Source of the DNA: Methanonatronarchaeales archaeon
Lineage (GTDB): Archaea; Halobacteriota; Methanonatronarchaeia; JAANXF01
Length of the DNA stretch: 59,321 nucleotides
Reading direction: 5' to 3'
NCBI GenBank assembly: GCA_018263395.1
Contig: JAANXF010000007.1
Location: 1 to 59,321 of the forward strand
This document shows, in pieces, positions 50,521 through 59,083 of the stretch. The notes below the pieces were generated by a model. That model did not search any database. It had not been told where the DNA came from and saw only the letters and a list, made by a program, of their open reading frames with translations. The position numbers and the translations under genes are program-made. Within the stretch, counting starts at the first letter, position 1. Each line of letters begins with the position of its first letter.

Positions 50521-51563
50521 CGGTCGCCGAACTCGTCAGGGAGCTCCGCGAGAAACGGAGGGAGAGGGAGAGGCCGAAGGACCCGGAGGAACCCTCTGCG
50601 CATTGGCCCGGCACGGACCGGGTCGGCCACGACGTGATGACGTCCTACACCGTGATACTCAGAACGAGGGGCTGCCGACTGGCCTCGGGCTCCGGCTGCA
50701 CCGTGTGCGGGTACCCCTTCGAGGGAACCGGGGGCGTAGGTGCCCGGGAGGTCCGGCGCCAGCTCGAGACCGCCCTCGCCGACGCTCCGGACGAATCGCT
50801 CTACCTCAAGCTATTCACCTCCGGGAGCCTCCTCGACGAGTGGGAGCTACCGGTCGACGCGCAGAGAGCCGTCGTCGAGGCGCTGCGGAGCGACGGCCGC
50901 GTGGCCCGACTCTCAATCGAGACCCTGCCCGGGTTCGTGACGGAGGAGACCCTCTCCAGAATCGACGGGCCCTACGAACTTGAGGTCGCCACCGGCCTCG
51001 AGACCAGCAGCGACGCGGTGAGGCAGCTCTGTCTAAACAAGGCCCTGACCTTCGAGGACTACGCAGGGGCCGTGGAGGCGGCGCGGGGCTTCGGCGCAGA
51101 CGTCAAGACGTACGTCCTTCTCAAACCCCCTTTCCTGCCCGAGCCCACGGCCCTGCGTGACGCCGTGCGAAGCGGAATCGACGCCTTCGACGCGGGTAGC
51201 GAGTCGGTCTCCCTCAACCTCTGCAACGTCCAGAGGGGTACCCTGGTGGAGCACCTCCACCGCAGGGGCGAGTACCGCCCGCCTTGGCTCTGGACCGCCC
51301 ACGAGGCGGTGCGCCGCATAAAGCGGTACGCAGGCGACCGGCTCGTGATAAGCGACCCGGTGGCGTCGGGGAAGAAGAGGGGGCCCCGCAACTGTGGCGA
51401 GTGCGACGACTCTGCCGCCCGTGCCCTCGAACGCTTCTCGCTGGAGCAGGAACCCTCGATTCTAGACGGGGCCGATTGCTCCTGCAAAACGGAGTGGGAG
51501 CAGCGCCTGCTCCTCGAGGAACACACGCATCATCCCAACCCGCTGACCTCGATAGACGGTTAG
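50517..51563 (+). CDS. Archaeosine synthase radical-SAM subunit (RaSEA)
   Basis: 348 aa. Elp3-like radical-SAM protein with the unusual spacing CRLASGSGCTVC (Cys 53, 61 and 64, CX7CX2C), KLFTSGSLLDEWE, RLSIETLPGFV, LEVATGLETSSD and KTYVLLKPPFL. C-terminal Cys in RNCGECDD and DCSCKTEW. Members encoded beside arcS cleave the lysine adduct on tRNA to leave archaeosine; the overlap ATGA with arcS supports this assignment. ATG 50517. Normal length. Confidence 0.92.
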   Translation: MTVAELVRELREKRRERERPKDPEEPSAHWPGTDRVGHDVMTSYTVILRTRGCRLASGSGCTVCGYPFEGTGGVGAREVRRQLETALADAPDESLYLKLFTSGSLLDEWELPVDAQRAVVEALRSDGRVARLSIETLPGFVTEETLSRIDGPYELEVATGLETSSDAVRQLCLNKALTFEDYAGAVEAARGFGADVKTYVLLKPPFLPEPTALRDAVRSGIDAFDAGSESVSLNLCNVQRGTLVEHLHRRGEYRPPWLWTAHEAVRRIKRYAGDRLVISDPVASGKKRGPRNCGECDDSAARALERFSLEQEPSILDGADCSCKTEWEQRLLLEEHTHHPNPLTSIDG

Positions 51564-51583
51564 AAAAGGGGCCGGGGGCATCC

Positions 51584-52573
51584 TACTGCCTCTTCGCTGC
51601 CACGAGGAGGGCCATCAGCGCCGAAGCGGCCAACAGCCCCGGAACCCCCCTGCTCGCAGGGCCCCCCCCGTCTCTCCCGGAGTGGTCTCCACCACCGCGT
51701 CTGCCCGATCCTCCACGGAGGGTTCGGGTTCAGGGGTCGACGTCCCGTTCGGGCCGGGCGTGCCGGTGTCCCTGCCCTCAACTCCTGGCTCCGTCCGGTT
51801 CGGGTAAAGTATGGCGGAGGGCCCGACCTGGTCCATCGGGTTCTCCCCCTTCTCGATGAGGTACTCCCCCCGTGTGGACTTTCCCTCGAACTCCGCCTCG
51901 AGGACGTACGTCCCGTTTCCCTCAAAGAACTCGTCGAAGGGTACCTCGGACACGAACCCTTTGTCGCCTCAAACCTCGTACGTCTCCTCGAAAACCTTTA
52001 CGCCGTCACTGAATACCCTCAGTTTGCCGTCCCCGGTGTAGGCTTTTCCGTCCGATATGATGATCGAGGGTTTTATGCCCCAGCTGAACTGCGCTACCCA
52101 TACCTCGAGGCCCTTGACCTCGGGGTTTACGAACTCCACCTCGCCCTCCCAGTTAGAGCTCCCCTCTCTGGTGGCGGAACCGTACCTGTAGGAACCCTCC
52201 AAAACCACGCGCAGGTTTCTGGTGCCCGGGAACTGCTGCAGGGTAACGAGCCTCCAGGTGCCAGTCTCGCCGGGACCTATGGTCAGGTACTCATCCGGAC
52301 CGGTGTAGTTCGGGTCGACGAGCAGGTCGCTCTCCTCCACAGTCTCGCCATCCACCTGCAGCCGGGCCCTCGCGTCGCGGTGAACGACAGGGCCTCGCCC
52401 CCGGTGTTCCTGACCTCGATGACCACGTCCACCTGTTCGCCGGTAACCGGGACCGGCGGATCCGTGTAAACCTCCGTAACGGCGAAATCCCCGGCTGCCG
52501 TCGCCGTGTCCGGGAGGAGGGTCAGCACCAGGAGGACCGCCGCGGCGGCGGTGTAGAGGCAACCCGGGTTCAC
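51584..52573 (-). pseudogene. Exported sorted surface protein, with several frame breaks
   Basis: A GTG start gives a signal peptide (CLYTAAAAVLLVLTLLPD, cut near TATAAG) and a CARDB-like beta domain (VTGEQVDVVIEVRNTGGEAL). The frame breaks near 52362-52373. The main part then runs from RARLQVDGETVEES to VFEETYEV, where an in-frame TGA (51969) interrupts it before GDKGFVSEVPFDEFF. A third break is at the C8 run 51662-51669, after which PGLLAASALMALLVAAKRQ forms a C-terminal helix plus basic tail, like a PGF-CTERM archaeosortase signal. Thr/Pro/Glu-rich stalk. About 330 residues if repaired; function unknown, probably surface-anchored. Confidence 0.6.
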
Positions 52574-52607
52574 CGGATACGGAACTCCGGCACTTTTCGA
52601 CCCGTAC

Positions 52608-53914
52608 CTACTTGTGGCAGAACCCACAGTCCCCCTCGGTTACCCCCATTCCCCTGACGTCGGGTTCGACGTTTCTCCCCCCATCAGGCCCAGGATCTCT
52701 GCGCCGTCCGGGGAGAGATGCCCCTGTAATCCTAGGCCGCCGCCTGTCCGTGGCACACCGGGCAGAACTCTGCCCCCACCGCCCCCGGATTCGTCACGTT
52801 CTCCGACATGTCGGTGAGCAGGCGGTAGTTGACCCTGTCGTTTATCTCGCCGTTCGTGTGTACCGCGTGTACGTCGGTGACGTGGCACTGGCCGCAGGTG
52901 AATACGTTGTCCCCGGAGGAGACCTCCGGGCTCTCGTCGTGCTCCACCTCGGCTATCGGGCCCCTCCTGCTCTCGGCCGAATCGTCGAAGGTGAACCTCC
53001 GTCCTCCCGTCATGTGGTACACCCCGTGGCAGTCGCCACAGGAGGCCCTGACAGCTCCCTCCGAGTCCGGACTCAGATACCTGCTCCAGCCCCCTCCGTC
53101 CACCTGTGCCCCGTTTGCGTCGTAAATGGACTCTTCGGGCGTGGACAGTAACTTGCCGTCCCACACACGGACCATGTTGATCGGGTCGGCTATCTGCTTC
53201 GTCTCCTTCTTTGCGCCTCCCTGCGTGAAGGTGACGGCGCCGCTGAAGCTCTGATCCTTACCGATATGGCATCGCAGGCAGTCCTCGCGGGCCATGACGT
53301 CTCTGTGAACCGCGTGAGGGTCGCCAGTCCTGCCCGAGTTCTGCGGGTCTCCGAACCCGTCCAGGTTGCTGGGCGTGTGGCAGTCTCCGCAGAAGAGCGT
53401 CCCGCCGGCGGGCCTGAGACCGGAGGGCTGGGAGGCGAGTCGCGTATTGGGACCGCTCTGCCTGTCCGCGTCGAAAAACCACTCGCCGGAATCCCGGGAA
53501 TTCAGGCCTATGGGGTGGAACGGCGGGTCGTGTTTGCTCCCGCCGCCCATGTGGCAGTTGCCGCACTGTCCCGTGGTCTGCTGTCCGTCGTCGTCGAAGT
53601 CGTAGTCGTGGGTCCCCTCGCCTATGTACGCGGCCTTCCACATGGGCAGCAGACCGAAGAGCGTCGTCCCGTCCCGTCCCGTCTCGATTACGGAGGCATT
53701 TGCGTCTCCACCCCCCCCGTCTCGGTCCTTCCCGGTCGGTGTCGCGGTCTCGACTACGGCGGAGTCGTCCTGTGAGACTGCTGGTTCCACGGCGTCCTAC
53801 GTCCTGTGTAAATATTGGGCTGCTCAACGCTGCGCCGACAAAGGCTGCAAGCACGATTGCAAGGGCGGCAGCGATGGCGATGTGGGACCTTTTCGTCGCG
53901 GATGCTATTGCCAA
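52608..53914 (-). pseudogene. Exported multihaem c-type cytochrome (seven CxxCH), frame-broken
   Basis: A TTG start (53914) gives a signal peptide (HIAIAAALAIVLAAFVGAALS). The frame breaks near 53790-53797. The main body follows with haem sites CGNCH, CGDCH, CLRCH, CGDCH, CGQCH and CPVCH, ending at TAG 52732. Small slips at about 52734-52746 and at the C5 run 52643-52647 restore LQGHLSPDGAEILGLMGG and then DCGFCHK (haem 7, 52614-52628). The three slips sum to a full 435-aa frame. Would act outside the membrane as an electron carrier or terminal reductase. It and its exported neighbour are both damaged, suggesting real decay or locally poor assembly. Confidence 0.7.
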
Positions 53915-54096
53915 AATTCACTATAAAGGTTCTGTCTCGTACACCGATGACGCGGTGGTCAGACAATCTACACCCCGGGGTTACGGCTACGCCCGGGGGC
54001 GCTGGGGACGATTTCGCATGGGACCGACAGGGGCGGGGAAACCCTTAACCGGAACCGGGCGAATCCTAACCTGATCCTGATTCCAACTAACGCGCA

Positions 54097-54171
54097 GGGC
54101 CCATAGCTCAGCCAGGTCAGAGCGCTCGGCTCATAACCGGGTCGTCAAGGGTTCGAATCCCTTTGGGCCCA
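54097..54171 (+). tRNA. tRNA-Met (CAT), elongator type
   Basis: Cloverleaf with acceptor GGGCCCA/TGGGCCC (perfect), D-arm GCTC-AGCCAGGTCAG-AGCG, anticodon stem-loop CTCGG-CTCATAA-CCGGG with CAT at 54132-54134, T-arm AAGGG-TTCGAAT-CCCTT, discriminator A. No intron. The acceptor lacks initiator hallmarks, so elongator Met (or an Ile-CAU precursor) is preferred. The accessory island starts right after it. Confidence 0.9.
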
Positions 54172-54172
54172 T

Positions 54173-54195
54173 AGTGAAAAAAGGTTCACTTTTTC
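54173..54195 (+). terminator. Terminator after tRNA-Met
   Basis: AGTGAA (54173-54178) and TTCACT (54185-54190) form a 6-bp hairpin followed by a T-run. It starts 2 bp after the tRNA and should end its transcript. Confidence 0.55.
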
Positions 54196-54312
54196 TTCGG
54201 TTTTCGGGTGTTTCGTAAAGAATCGGCGCTTCTTAACCTAACTCATTAATCCTTCAACTCATAAAGGTTGCGGAAAACCCGTGGAACTGGAGAACTAAGA
54301 AAAAGGGTTCAG

Positions 54313-54429
54313 TTAGGTTGAGGCTTCCAGGGCTCCGAGGAGAACCGCGAGGAGGAGAAGAACCACCGGTAAAGGGTTCCGCTCCACCCACAGAACCACC
54401 CCACCGACGCCGTGCGTAGAGTCAGGCAT
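54313..54429 (-). CDS. 38-aa single-TM protein, end of the 8-nt-overlap chain
   Basis: ATG 54429: MPDSTHGVGGVVLWVERN, then the helix LPVVLLLLAVLLGALEAST. It overlaps the upstream gene by exactly 8 nt (ATGCCTGA), as do the other junctions in this chain. Last gene before the tRNA-Met region. Looks like a small membrane peptide (holin- or toxin-like size); unproven. Confidence 0.55.
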   Translation of the reverse strand: MPDSTHGVGGVVLWVERNPLPVVLLLLAVLLGALEAST

Positions 54430-54595
54430 AGACCGGAACCTTCACGACCCTGCTGTCTCTCTCCACCGTCACGAACTCCCCAGTCTCGGAGTCCTCCTCC
54501 ACCAAGTTGCGGCAGATACGGACCTCCAGAACCCCGTCGCTTCTTGTGGAGCTCTCCAGGTCTTCAAGCCGGCGCTCTAGGCCCCGTTTACTCAT
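54422..54595 (-). CDS. 57-aa protein with basic/coiled N-terminus
   Basis: MSKRGLERRLEDLESSTRSD at the start, then a beta-rich acidic end (VLEVRICRNLVEEDSETGEF). The first 15 residues closely match the 74-aa protein at 54817-55041 (MSKRGLQNRVEDLEN) and resemble the 78-aa one between them (MTKKNIEKRLENLEN), so these are duplicated modules. Overlaps of 8 nt on both sides (ATGAGTAA upstream, ATGCCTGA downstream). Unknown function; the head could dimerise as a short coiled coil. Confidence 0.6.
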   Translation of the reverse strand: MSKRGLERRLEDLESSTRSDGVLEVRICRNLVEEDSETGEFVTVERDSRVVKVPVYA

Positions 54596-54824
54596 CTGTC
54601 ACCAGCTCGATGAACGGCTCTTCGCCAAGGGCCCTGAGCTCGTCGTTAACCGTTTCCAGACGCTTCACCGCCTCAGTCGCCACGGCTCCCGCCTTCTCCC
54701 GGTCCACGGCCGCGATAAAGGCGTCGATGGCCTCCATCTCCAGGGCCCGGACCTTTTTCTCGTCACAGGTTCCCGTGCAGTTCTCCAGGTTCTCCAGCCT
54801 TTTCTCGATGTTCTTCTTAGTCAT
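54588..54824 (-). CDS. 78-aa protein with shared basic/coiled N-terminus
   Basis: MTKKNIEKRLENLENCTGTCDEKK then helical EAIDAFIAAVDREKAGAVATEAVKRLETVNDELRALG and FIELVTDE. A CTGTC pair follows the head. Two or three heptads suggest a coiled coil. Joined to its neighbours by 8-nt overlaps (ATGACTAA before, ATGAGTAA after). No known family; small helical proteins of this type are common in haloarchaeal viruses and plasmids. Confidence 0.6.
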   Translation of the reverse strand: MTKKNIEKRLENLENCTGTCDEKKVRALEMEAIDAFIAAVDREKAGAVATEAVKRLETVNDELRALGEEPFIELVTDE

Positions 54825-55041
54825 CGGGGTTCTCCTCCCAAATGAGGGGTTTATCCAGCTTCTCTATCTTTTCTCGGCACGTGTCGCAGTGCTCCGCGGC
54901 CTCTTCGAGAGAGGAACCGGCTTCTTCGGTGGTGAGAGGTGGGTCAAGCACGGCGGCGATCCAGCGGCGACACCTCTGGGACCCATGCGGGGAACGGTTT
55001 TCCAGGTCCTCAACCCTGTTCTGTAAGCCGCGTTTACTCAT
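54817..55041 (-). CDS. 74-aa protein with shared basic/coiled N-terminus
   Basis: MSKRGLQNRVEDLENRSPHGSQR, then WIAAVLDPPLTTEEAGSSLEEAAEHCDTCREKIEKLDKPLIW. An H-C-x-x-C stretch (EHCDTCRE) could bind zinc. Starts inside the previous stop (ATGAGTAA, 8 nt). Same N-terminal module as the 57-aa gene further on. Function unknown. Confidence 0.6.
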   Translation of the reverse strand: MSKRGLQNRVEDLENRSPHGSQRCRRWIAAVLDPPLTTEEAGSSLEEAAEHCDTCREKIEKLDKPLIWEENPDD

Positions 55042-55357
55042 ACCTGATAACCTCTTCTTTCTCGTCTTGTTCTTCGAGGGCTTCGATGCGTTCCCGGAGC
55101 TCCTCCAGGTCGCGGTCCTTCAGGATGCCGTTGGCGACGTTGACGGTGTAGGCCAGTGTACGGATCCATTTCTGCCTTACTCGTTCGTTCTCCTTGTCGT
55201 AGACGCGGCCGCTCTCCACTTTGCGTTTAGCCTCTTCGAGAGCCGGGACGAGGGCCTCAAGGAGGCCGTCCCTCCCCCCATACGGGGGGTTGCCTGAATC
55301 AGAGGCGTCTCCGCTGGTTTCGGGTCCGTTGCCGGGCTGTGAGGGGTTTTCAGTCAT
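55034..55357 (-). CDS. 107-aa helical island protein
   Basis: A Gly/Ser/Pro-rich head (MTENPSQPGNGPETSGDASD) is followed by helices: GLLEALVPALEEAKRKVESGRVYD, KWIRTLAYTVNVANGILKDRDLEELRERIEALEEQDEKEE, ending in a coiled coil. RKWIR/AYTVN features recall small virus- or plasmid-encoded proteins of haloarchaea. First gene of the 8-nt-overlap chain; the 47-aa gene lies 31 bp upstream. Confidence 0.62.
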   Translation of the reverse strand: MTENPSQPGNGPETSGDASDSGNPPYGGRDGLLEALVPALEEAKRKVESGRVYDKENERVRQKWIRTLAYTVNVANGILKDRDLEELRERIEALEEQDEKEEVIRYE

Positions 55358-55388
55358 GTCTTAACACCTGTTTGTGGACGGATAGTCT

Positions 55389-55532
55389 TTATGGCGTGAA
55401 TACCTTTTTCACGACGTGAAGCCCTTGTGGCTTTTCGTCGTTGCGGTGTTTCCGGGCCTCTAAGTAGGGGTTTAGGTGTCGAAGAGCTTGGAGCTCCAAG
55501 GCGGCCGGGACGTTATCGACCTTCAGCTTCAT
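55389..55532 (-). CDS. 47-aa basic small protein
   Basis: Start MKLKVDNVPAALELQALRHL at ATG 55532 with a strong GGAGGTG 5 nt upstream; ends KPQGLHVVKKVFTP. Amphipathic and basic, possibly nucleic-acid binding. A slightly longer upstream frame lacks a ribosome site. Heads the small-gene operon (55532 to 54313). Confidence 0.55.
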   Translation of the reverse strand: MKLKVDNVPAALELQALRHLNPYLEARKHRNDEKPQGLHVVKKVFTP

Positions 55533-55614
55533 ACCTGCACCTCCAGGTAGGTAACGGGGTTTCCGTGAGGGGGCCAGGTCCCTAGGCATTGAAGGCAAAG
55601 ATAACGCTTAAACC

Positions 55615-55710
55615 GCTGGCCGAAGGCCAGAAAAAGCGCCGAACCAGTTTCGACACCTAGCGCCATCGATACAATCCCGGCGAGGCCGTTTAGACCGACT
55701 AAGAGGTCAT
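55615..55710 (-). pseudogene. Broken copy of the 2.5-kb small membrane protein
   Basis: Read leftward, GLNGLAGIVSMALGVETGS then ALFLAFG matches the 55-aa protein at 2410-2577 (FAGFVSLAIGVETGSALFLAFG). The start side is interrupted by a TAG and the second helix is replaced by unrelated sequence after AFG. DNA similarity is high but not perfect. A diverged relic, suggesting that this gene travels with accessory DNA. Confidence 0.6.
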
Positions 55711-55780
55711 TTCAAAAAGGTTTATGGCGGGTTGAACCCATCTCGCACCTGGAGGAGATGGGGAAATGGATTATGAAGGA

Positions 55781-58700
55781 CTAACGGACGAACAGAACCA
55801 TCCAGCAAATTAGCTTTACTTCATCCTCCTTGATGGGTGGTAGGGGGTCGGGGGCTTCGAAGGGCTGGAAACCGAACTCCTTCACCTTTCCAATCAGTAA
55901 CCTACTTTTCTCGACCGGGCCATGTCCTTCGCTTTCATATATGTCTCGAAGCTCTCGATCATACCTCCTACCCCTCGGTGCCTCTACAGACTCCACGATT
56001 TCCTGCCGATCCTCGTCGACGTCGTTGGGCCAGTGGTTCCTTAGATGCTCACCTATCTCCCGGTACAACCTCCGGATTTTCGGCTGAACCTCTTTCGGGT
56101 CCGTCTGTTTTTGCCACTGCCTAAAAATGTCGTCCCTGACGACTTCCCAGGCGTCGTAGACCTCTTCCCGCATCGAGTCCGGCAACGCCCTCTCCGTTTC
56201 CGGGCCGCACTCTATACGCTTTAGACAGGTCAAGGTATCCCCCACGATATCTTCTTCGTCCTCGATGCCGCGAGGTATGAACCTCATAAAGACTTCGTCG
56301 CCTACCCGTGCGCAGAAGAAGAAACCGGGTTCTTCACCTTGGAATCCGGAGCCTACTGCCCAGGGGAGACCGGTTATCTGGTCGCCTCGGTCCTCAAGCG
56401 CCTTCCTTAGCTCCTGTCTGTACTCTTCGCCTGAATAGGCTGCGGCCGTTCTTCCTCCCTTCTCAAAGAAATCCTTTTTCTCGTCCTTGATGGAGCCGAT
56501 GTCCTGAAGCTTCTCCCTGAAGCTTTGCTGAAGGGACTCCATGTCGGGGAAAACCTCTCCGCTCACCCCTATGGAGCGAGCGGCTTGCGTCAATTTTCGG
56601 CGCACCCGGCTTTCAAGTTCGAGCAGGTCATCCAGTCTCTCCTCTGGGAAAAAGGTTGTCGGGTAGATCTCTGAATGGTTCGAGTTTATCCGGTCGATCC
56701 GTCCGTTTCGCTGAACCACCCTCATCGGGTTCCAGGGTAGGTCGTAGTTGATAACGTTGCGGGCCTCCTGAAGATTGACGCCTTGACCCAGAACGTCCGT
56801 CGTTACCAAGATGTCGAACTCGTCTTCGGTTCCAGGGGGTGCATCGGTCGAGTTGGGGGCGAAGCCGTGGACAGCCTTTATCCGGTTAATGCCTCTCTTT
56901 GAGATTTCACCGGAGACCCCAGCAATCCGGTCTCTGTAGCACTTCAGTTCCTCGTCTTCTGAAACAATTTTCTCAAGGTAGTCCAGTATCCAGTCAACCG
57001 TGTCCTCGTAGTAGGAGAACAAAAGGACTTTGCGGTTCTTCCTAAACACTTCCTCTACACTCTCCTCGGTGACTCTTGATCTATCCGCGTCGCTTCGTGC
57101 CTGCTCGACTACGTCGTGAAGGGTTTCACGCAGAGCCTGAAGTTTCTCGTCCTCCTCCGGGTCAACACTTCGAGCCCCTTGGTGCCACCTTTTCAGGATT
57201 TCTAAGTCGTTCTCGATGTCTTTCCTGAGTCCAGAGTAATCCATTTCCATCGAGGAGAGTGTTAAACGGCCGTCTCCGGCCTCTCCAAACACTTCGTCCA
57301 GGGCCTCGTCGCTGTCGGTTTCGATCCATTCGTCTATGGCTTCTGGCTCCGGGAAGTAGCCTTCCTCCATCAGGTCGAGGGCCGCCCGGTTCTGCGTAAT
57401 CATTTTTTCCAAGGTGTTGGCGAAGGCGTAACTGGAGGATTCGAACCGTTTGAGAACCCCGGTTCTAAGCAGCCCCACGAGTTGGAGCTCCATCACATCC
57501 GCCTCTCCCTTTAGATAGTAGGAGGGTCGGTATCTCGCCAGTGTCAGTCCTGCTTCTTCATGGTCGCCAGCTGCGAGGCCACTGGCAACGTCGTTGAAGT
57601 AGTCGTCGCCGAAGGTTTCCGAAAATGTGTAATCCACTCGTTTGGGCTTCGGGTCCGGGAAATTGATACGTACCTCGCCGCCCTCTCCGTCGGGCATCGT
57701 GGCGTCTCGGTAGTAATCCTTGATGAATCGCCGGGTGCGTCGAACGGTTGTCTGGTCAAGGACGTCGAACAGCATGTCGGGGCTGAGGTCGGTTGGGTCC
57801 TCCGCTTGAGCCTCTTTGAACCTGTCACGGAGCGACCTGATTCCTTCGTTTGCGAACTCGGCGTCGTTGTCGATGAAGTAGTTCAGGAGGTAGTAAAGGT
57901 CCCAGAGCGAGTTGTTCACCGGTGTAGCCGTCAACATGACGAGGTCTTTCGGTGGGTCCCCCATGAGCAGGTTCCTTAGTGCGTGTGACTGCTTCGATCC
58001 GGGGTTGCGGAAGGCGTGGGCTTCGTCGATGACTACGAGTTGGTACTCGTCGATATCCAGGTTCAAATTGTTTCTACGGCCTCCGAGTTGGCGTTCGTTC
58101 CGGAGTTGCACGTAGGAAACGGTTTCGAACTGGACACCCCACTCGGGGGCTTTGCTGCTCCACATACCGTCCCTTAGGTACGCCGGGGCGACGACGAGTG
58201 CTCGCTGCCTGTTCCGCTGGACGTACTGGTGGAGCAGTTCCCCGGCGATGTAGGTCTTTCCCAGCCCTACCTCGTCGGCCACGATGACTCCGCCGTGGTT
58301 TTCTAGGAAACGATTCGCTCTTCTTACGGCGTCCTCCTGGAAGTTGGCTAAATTGATGCCGCCGTCTTCCTCCCTCTCCTTCTCAATCTCTTCGCCGTAC
58401 CGCTCGTACAGGACCCGGAGATAGATCAGGTAGGGATCGAAGGGCTGGAACCTCTCCCTGTAAAGATCCGTCAGGTCGAACTCTTCGGCTTCCCTCCATA
58501 TGTCTTCGAACCATTCCTTGACGCGGCCAGTGACGTGCGGGTCGTAAGCTCCGAGGTTCAGCTCCAGGTTCGAGTTAAGACCGGCTCCTGTGAAGTTCGA
58601 GGACCCGGCGACTACCCCTTCGGTGTCTGAGAATAAGTAGGCCTTTCCATGGACGAAGCCCTCCTCGTACCTCCTTACCTCTACCCGGTCACTCTCCAAG

Positions 58701-59083
58701 AAACCGATTAGCTCTTGAAGACCTTCATCCACCTCTCTAGAGAACCCGAGCAGGTTCCTGTCCCGCTCCAGGTTCTCGTCAAGGGTCTTCAGAGCCGCGT
58801 CGACCTGTTTACGCTGGTAATCCTCTCCCCTCGGTTCTTCCGGCTTCCTCCACCTTTCGACACCTTCCTGCTCCGGCTGCGCACCGAGCAAAAGCCTCAG
58901 TCGGTCGACGTGGTTCAGCCCTTCAGCTACGGAGAAAAACCCTTTCGGGTTGAAATAACCCGTTACGATGTCCAGGTCCGGTTCATCAGCAAGCTTGCTG
59001 TCTAAATCTTCAAGGTAGGCATTGATAGCCGTAGCGAGCGTGTTTCCATCCCGGTTATCGACAAACTGAGGCTGCCTAGACAT
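55781..59083 (-). CDS. Phospholipase-D-like + SNF2/DEAH helicase fusion
   Basis: 1,100 aa from ATG 59083. N-terminal PLD/HKD-like domain (about 1-210): VTGYFNPKGFFSV and FVHGKAYLF...GVVAGSSNFTGAGL, a nuclease-type HxK motif. Helicase (about 245-900): NFQEDAVRRANRF, VADEVGLGKTYIA (Walker A), VVIDEAHAFRNPGS, LTATPVNNSLWDLYYLL, VLLFSYYEDTVDWI, LVTTDVLGQGVNLQEA, NPMRVVQRNGRIDRI. The C-terminal 200 residues are unrecognised. It overlaps a probable DNA methylase gene by one base. Fits DNA-surveillance or anti-phage enzymes such as DISARM- or BREX-related helicases, but the fused PLD is not the classic DISARM DrmD layout. Confidence 0.85.
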   Translation of the reverse strand: MSRQPQFVDNRDGNTLATAINAYLEDLDSKLADEPDLDIVTGYFNPKGFFSVAEGLNHVDRLRLLLGAQPEQEGVERWRKPEEPRGEDYQRKQVDAALKTLDENLERDRNLLGFSREVDEGLQELIGFLESDRVEVRRYEEGFVHGKAYLFSDTEGVVAGSSNFTGAGLNSNLELNLGAYDPHVTGRVKEWFEDIWREAEEFDLTDLYRERFQPFDPYLIYLRVLYERYGEEIEKEREEDGGINLANFQEDAVRRANRFLENHGGVIVADEVGLGKTYIAGELLHQYVQRNRQRALVVAPAYLRDGMWSSKAPEWGVQFETVSYVQLRNERQLGGRRNNLNLDIDEYQLVVIDEAHAFRNPGSKQSHALRNLLMGDPPKDLVMLTATPVNNSLWDLYYLLNYFIDNDAEFANEGIRSLRDRFKEAQAEDPTDLSPDMLFDVLDQTTVRRTRRFIKDYYRDATMPDGEGGEVRINFPDPKPKRVDYTFSETFGDDYFNDVASGLAAGDHEEAGLTLARYRPSYYLKGEADVMELQLVGLLRTGVLKRFESSSYAFANTLEKMITQNRAALDLMEEGYFPEPEAIDEWIETDSDEALDEVFGEAGDGRLTLSSMEMDYSGLRKDIENDLEILKRWHQGARSVDPEEDEKLQALRETLHDVVEQARSDADRSRVTEESVEEVFRKNRKVLLFSYYEDTVDWILDYLEKIVSEDEELKCYRDRIAGVSGEISKRGINRIKAVHGFAPNSTDAPPGTEDEFDILVTTDVLGQGVNLQEARNVINYDLPWNPMRVVQRNGRIDRINSNHSEIYPTTFFPEERLDDLLELESRVRRKLTQAARSIGVSGEVFPDMESLQQSFREKLQDIGSIKDEKKDFFEKGGRTAAAYSGEEYRQELRKALEDRGDQITGLPWAVGSGFQGEEPGFFFCARVGDEVFMRFIPRGIEDEEDIVGDTLTCLKRIECGPETERALPDSMREEVYDAWEVVRDDIFRQWQKQTDPKEVQPKIRRLYREIGEHLRNHWPNDVDEDRQEIVESVEAPRGRRYDRELRDIYESEGHGPVEKSRLLIGKVKEFGFQPFEAPDPLPPIKEDEVKLICWMVLFVR

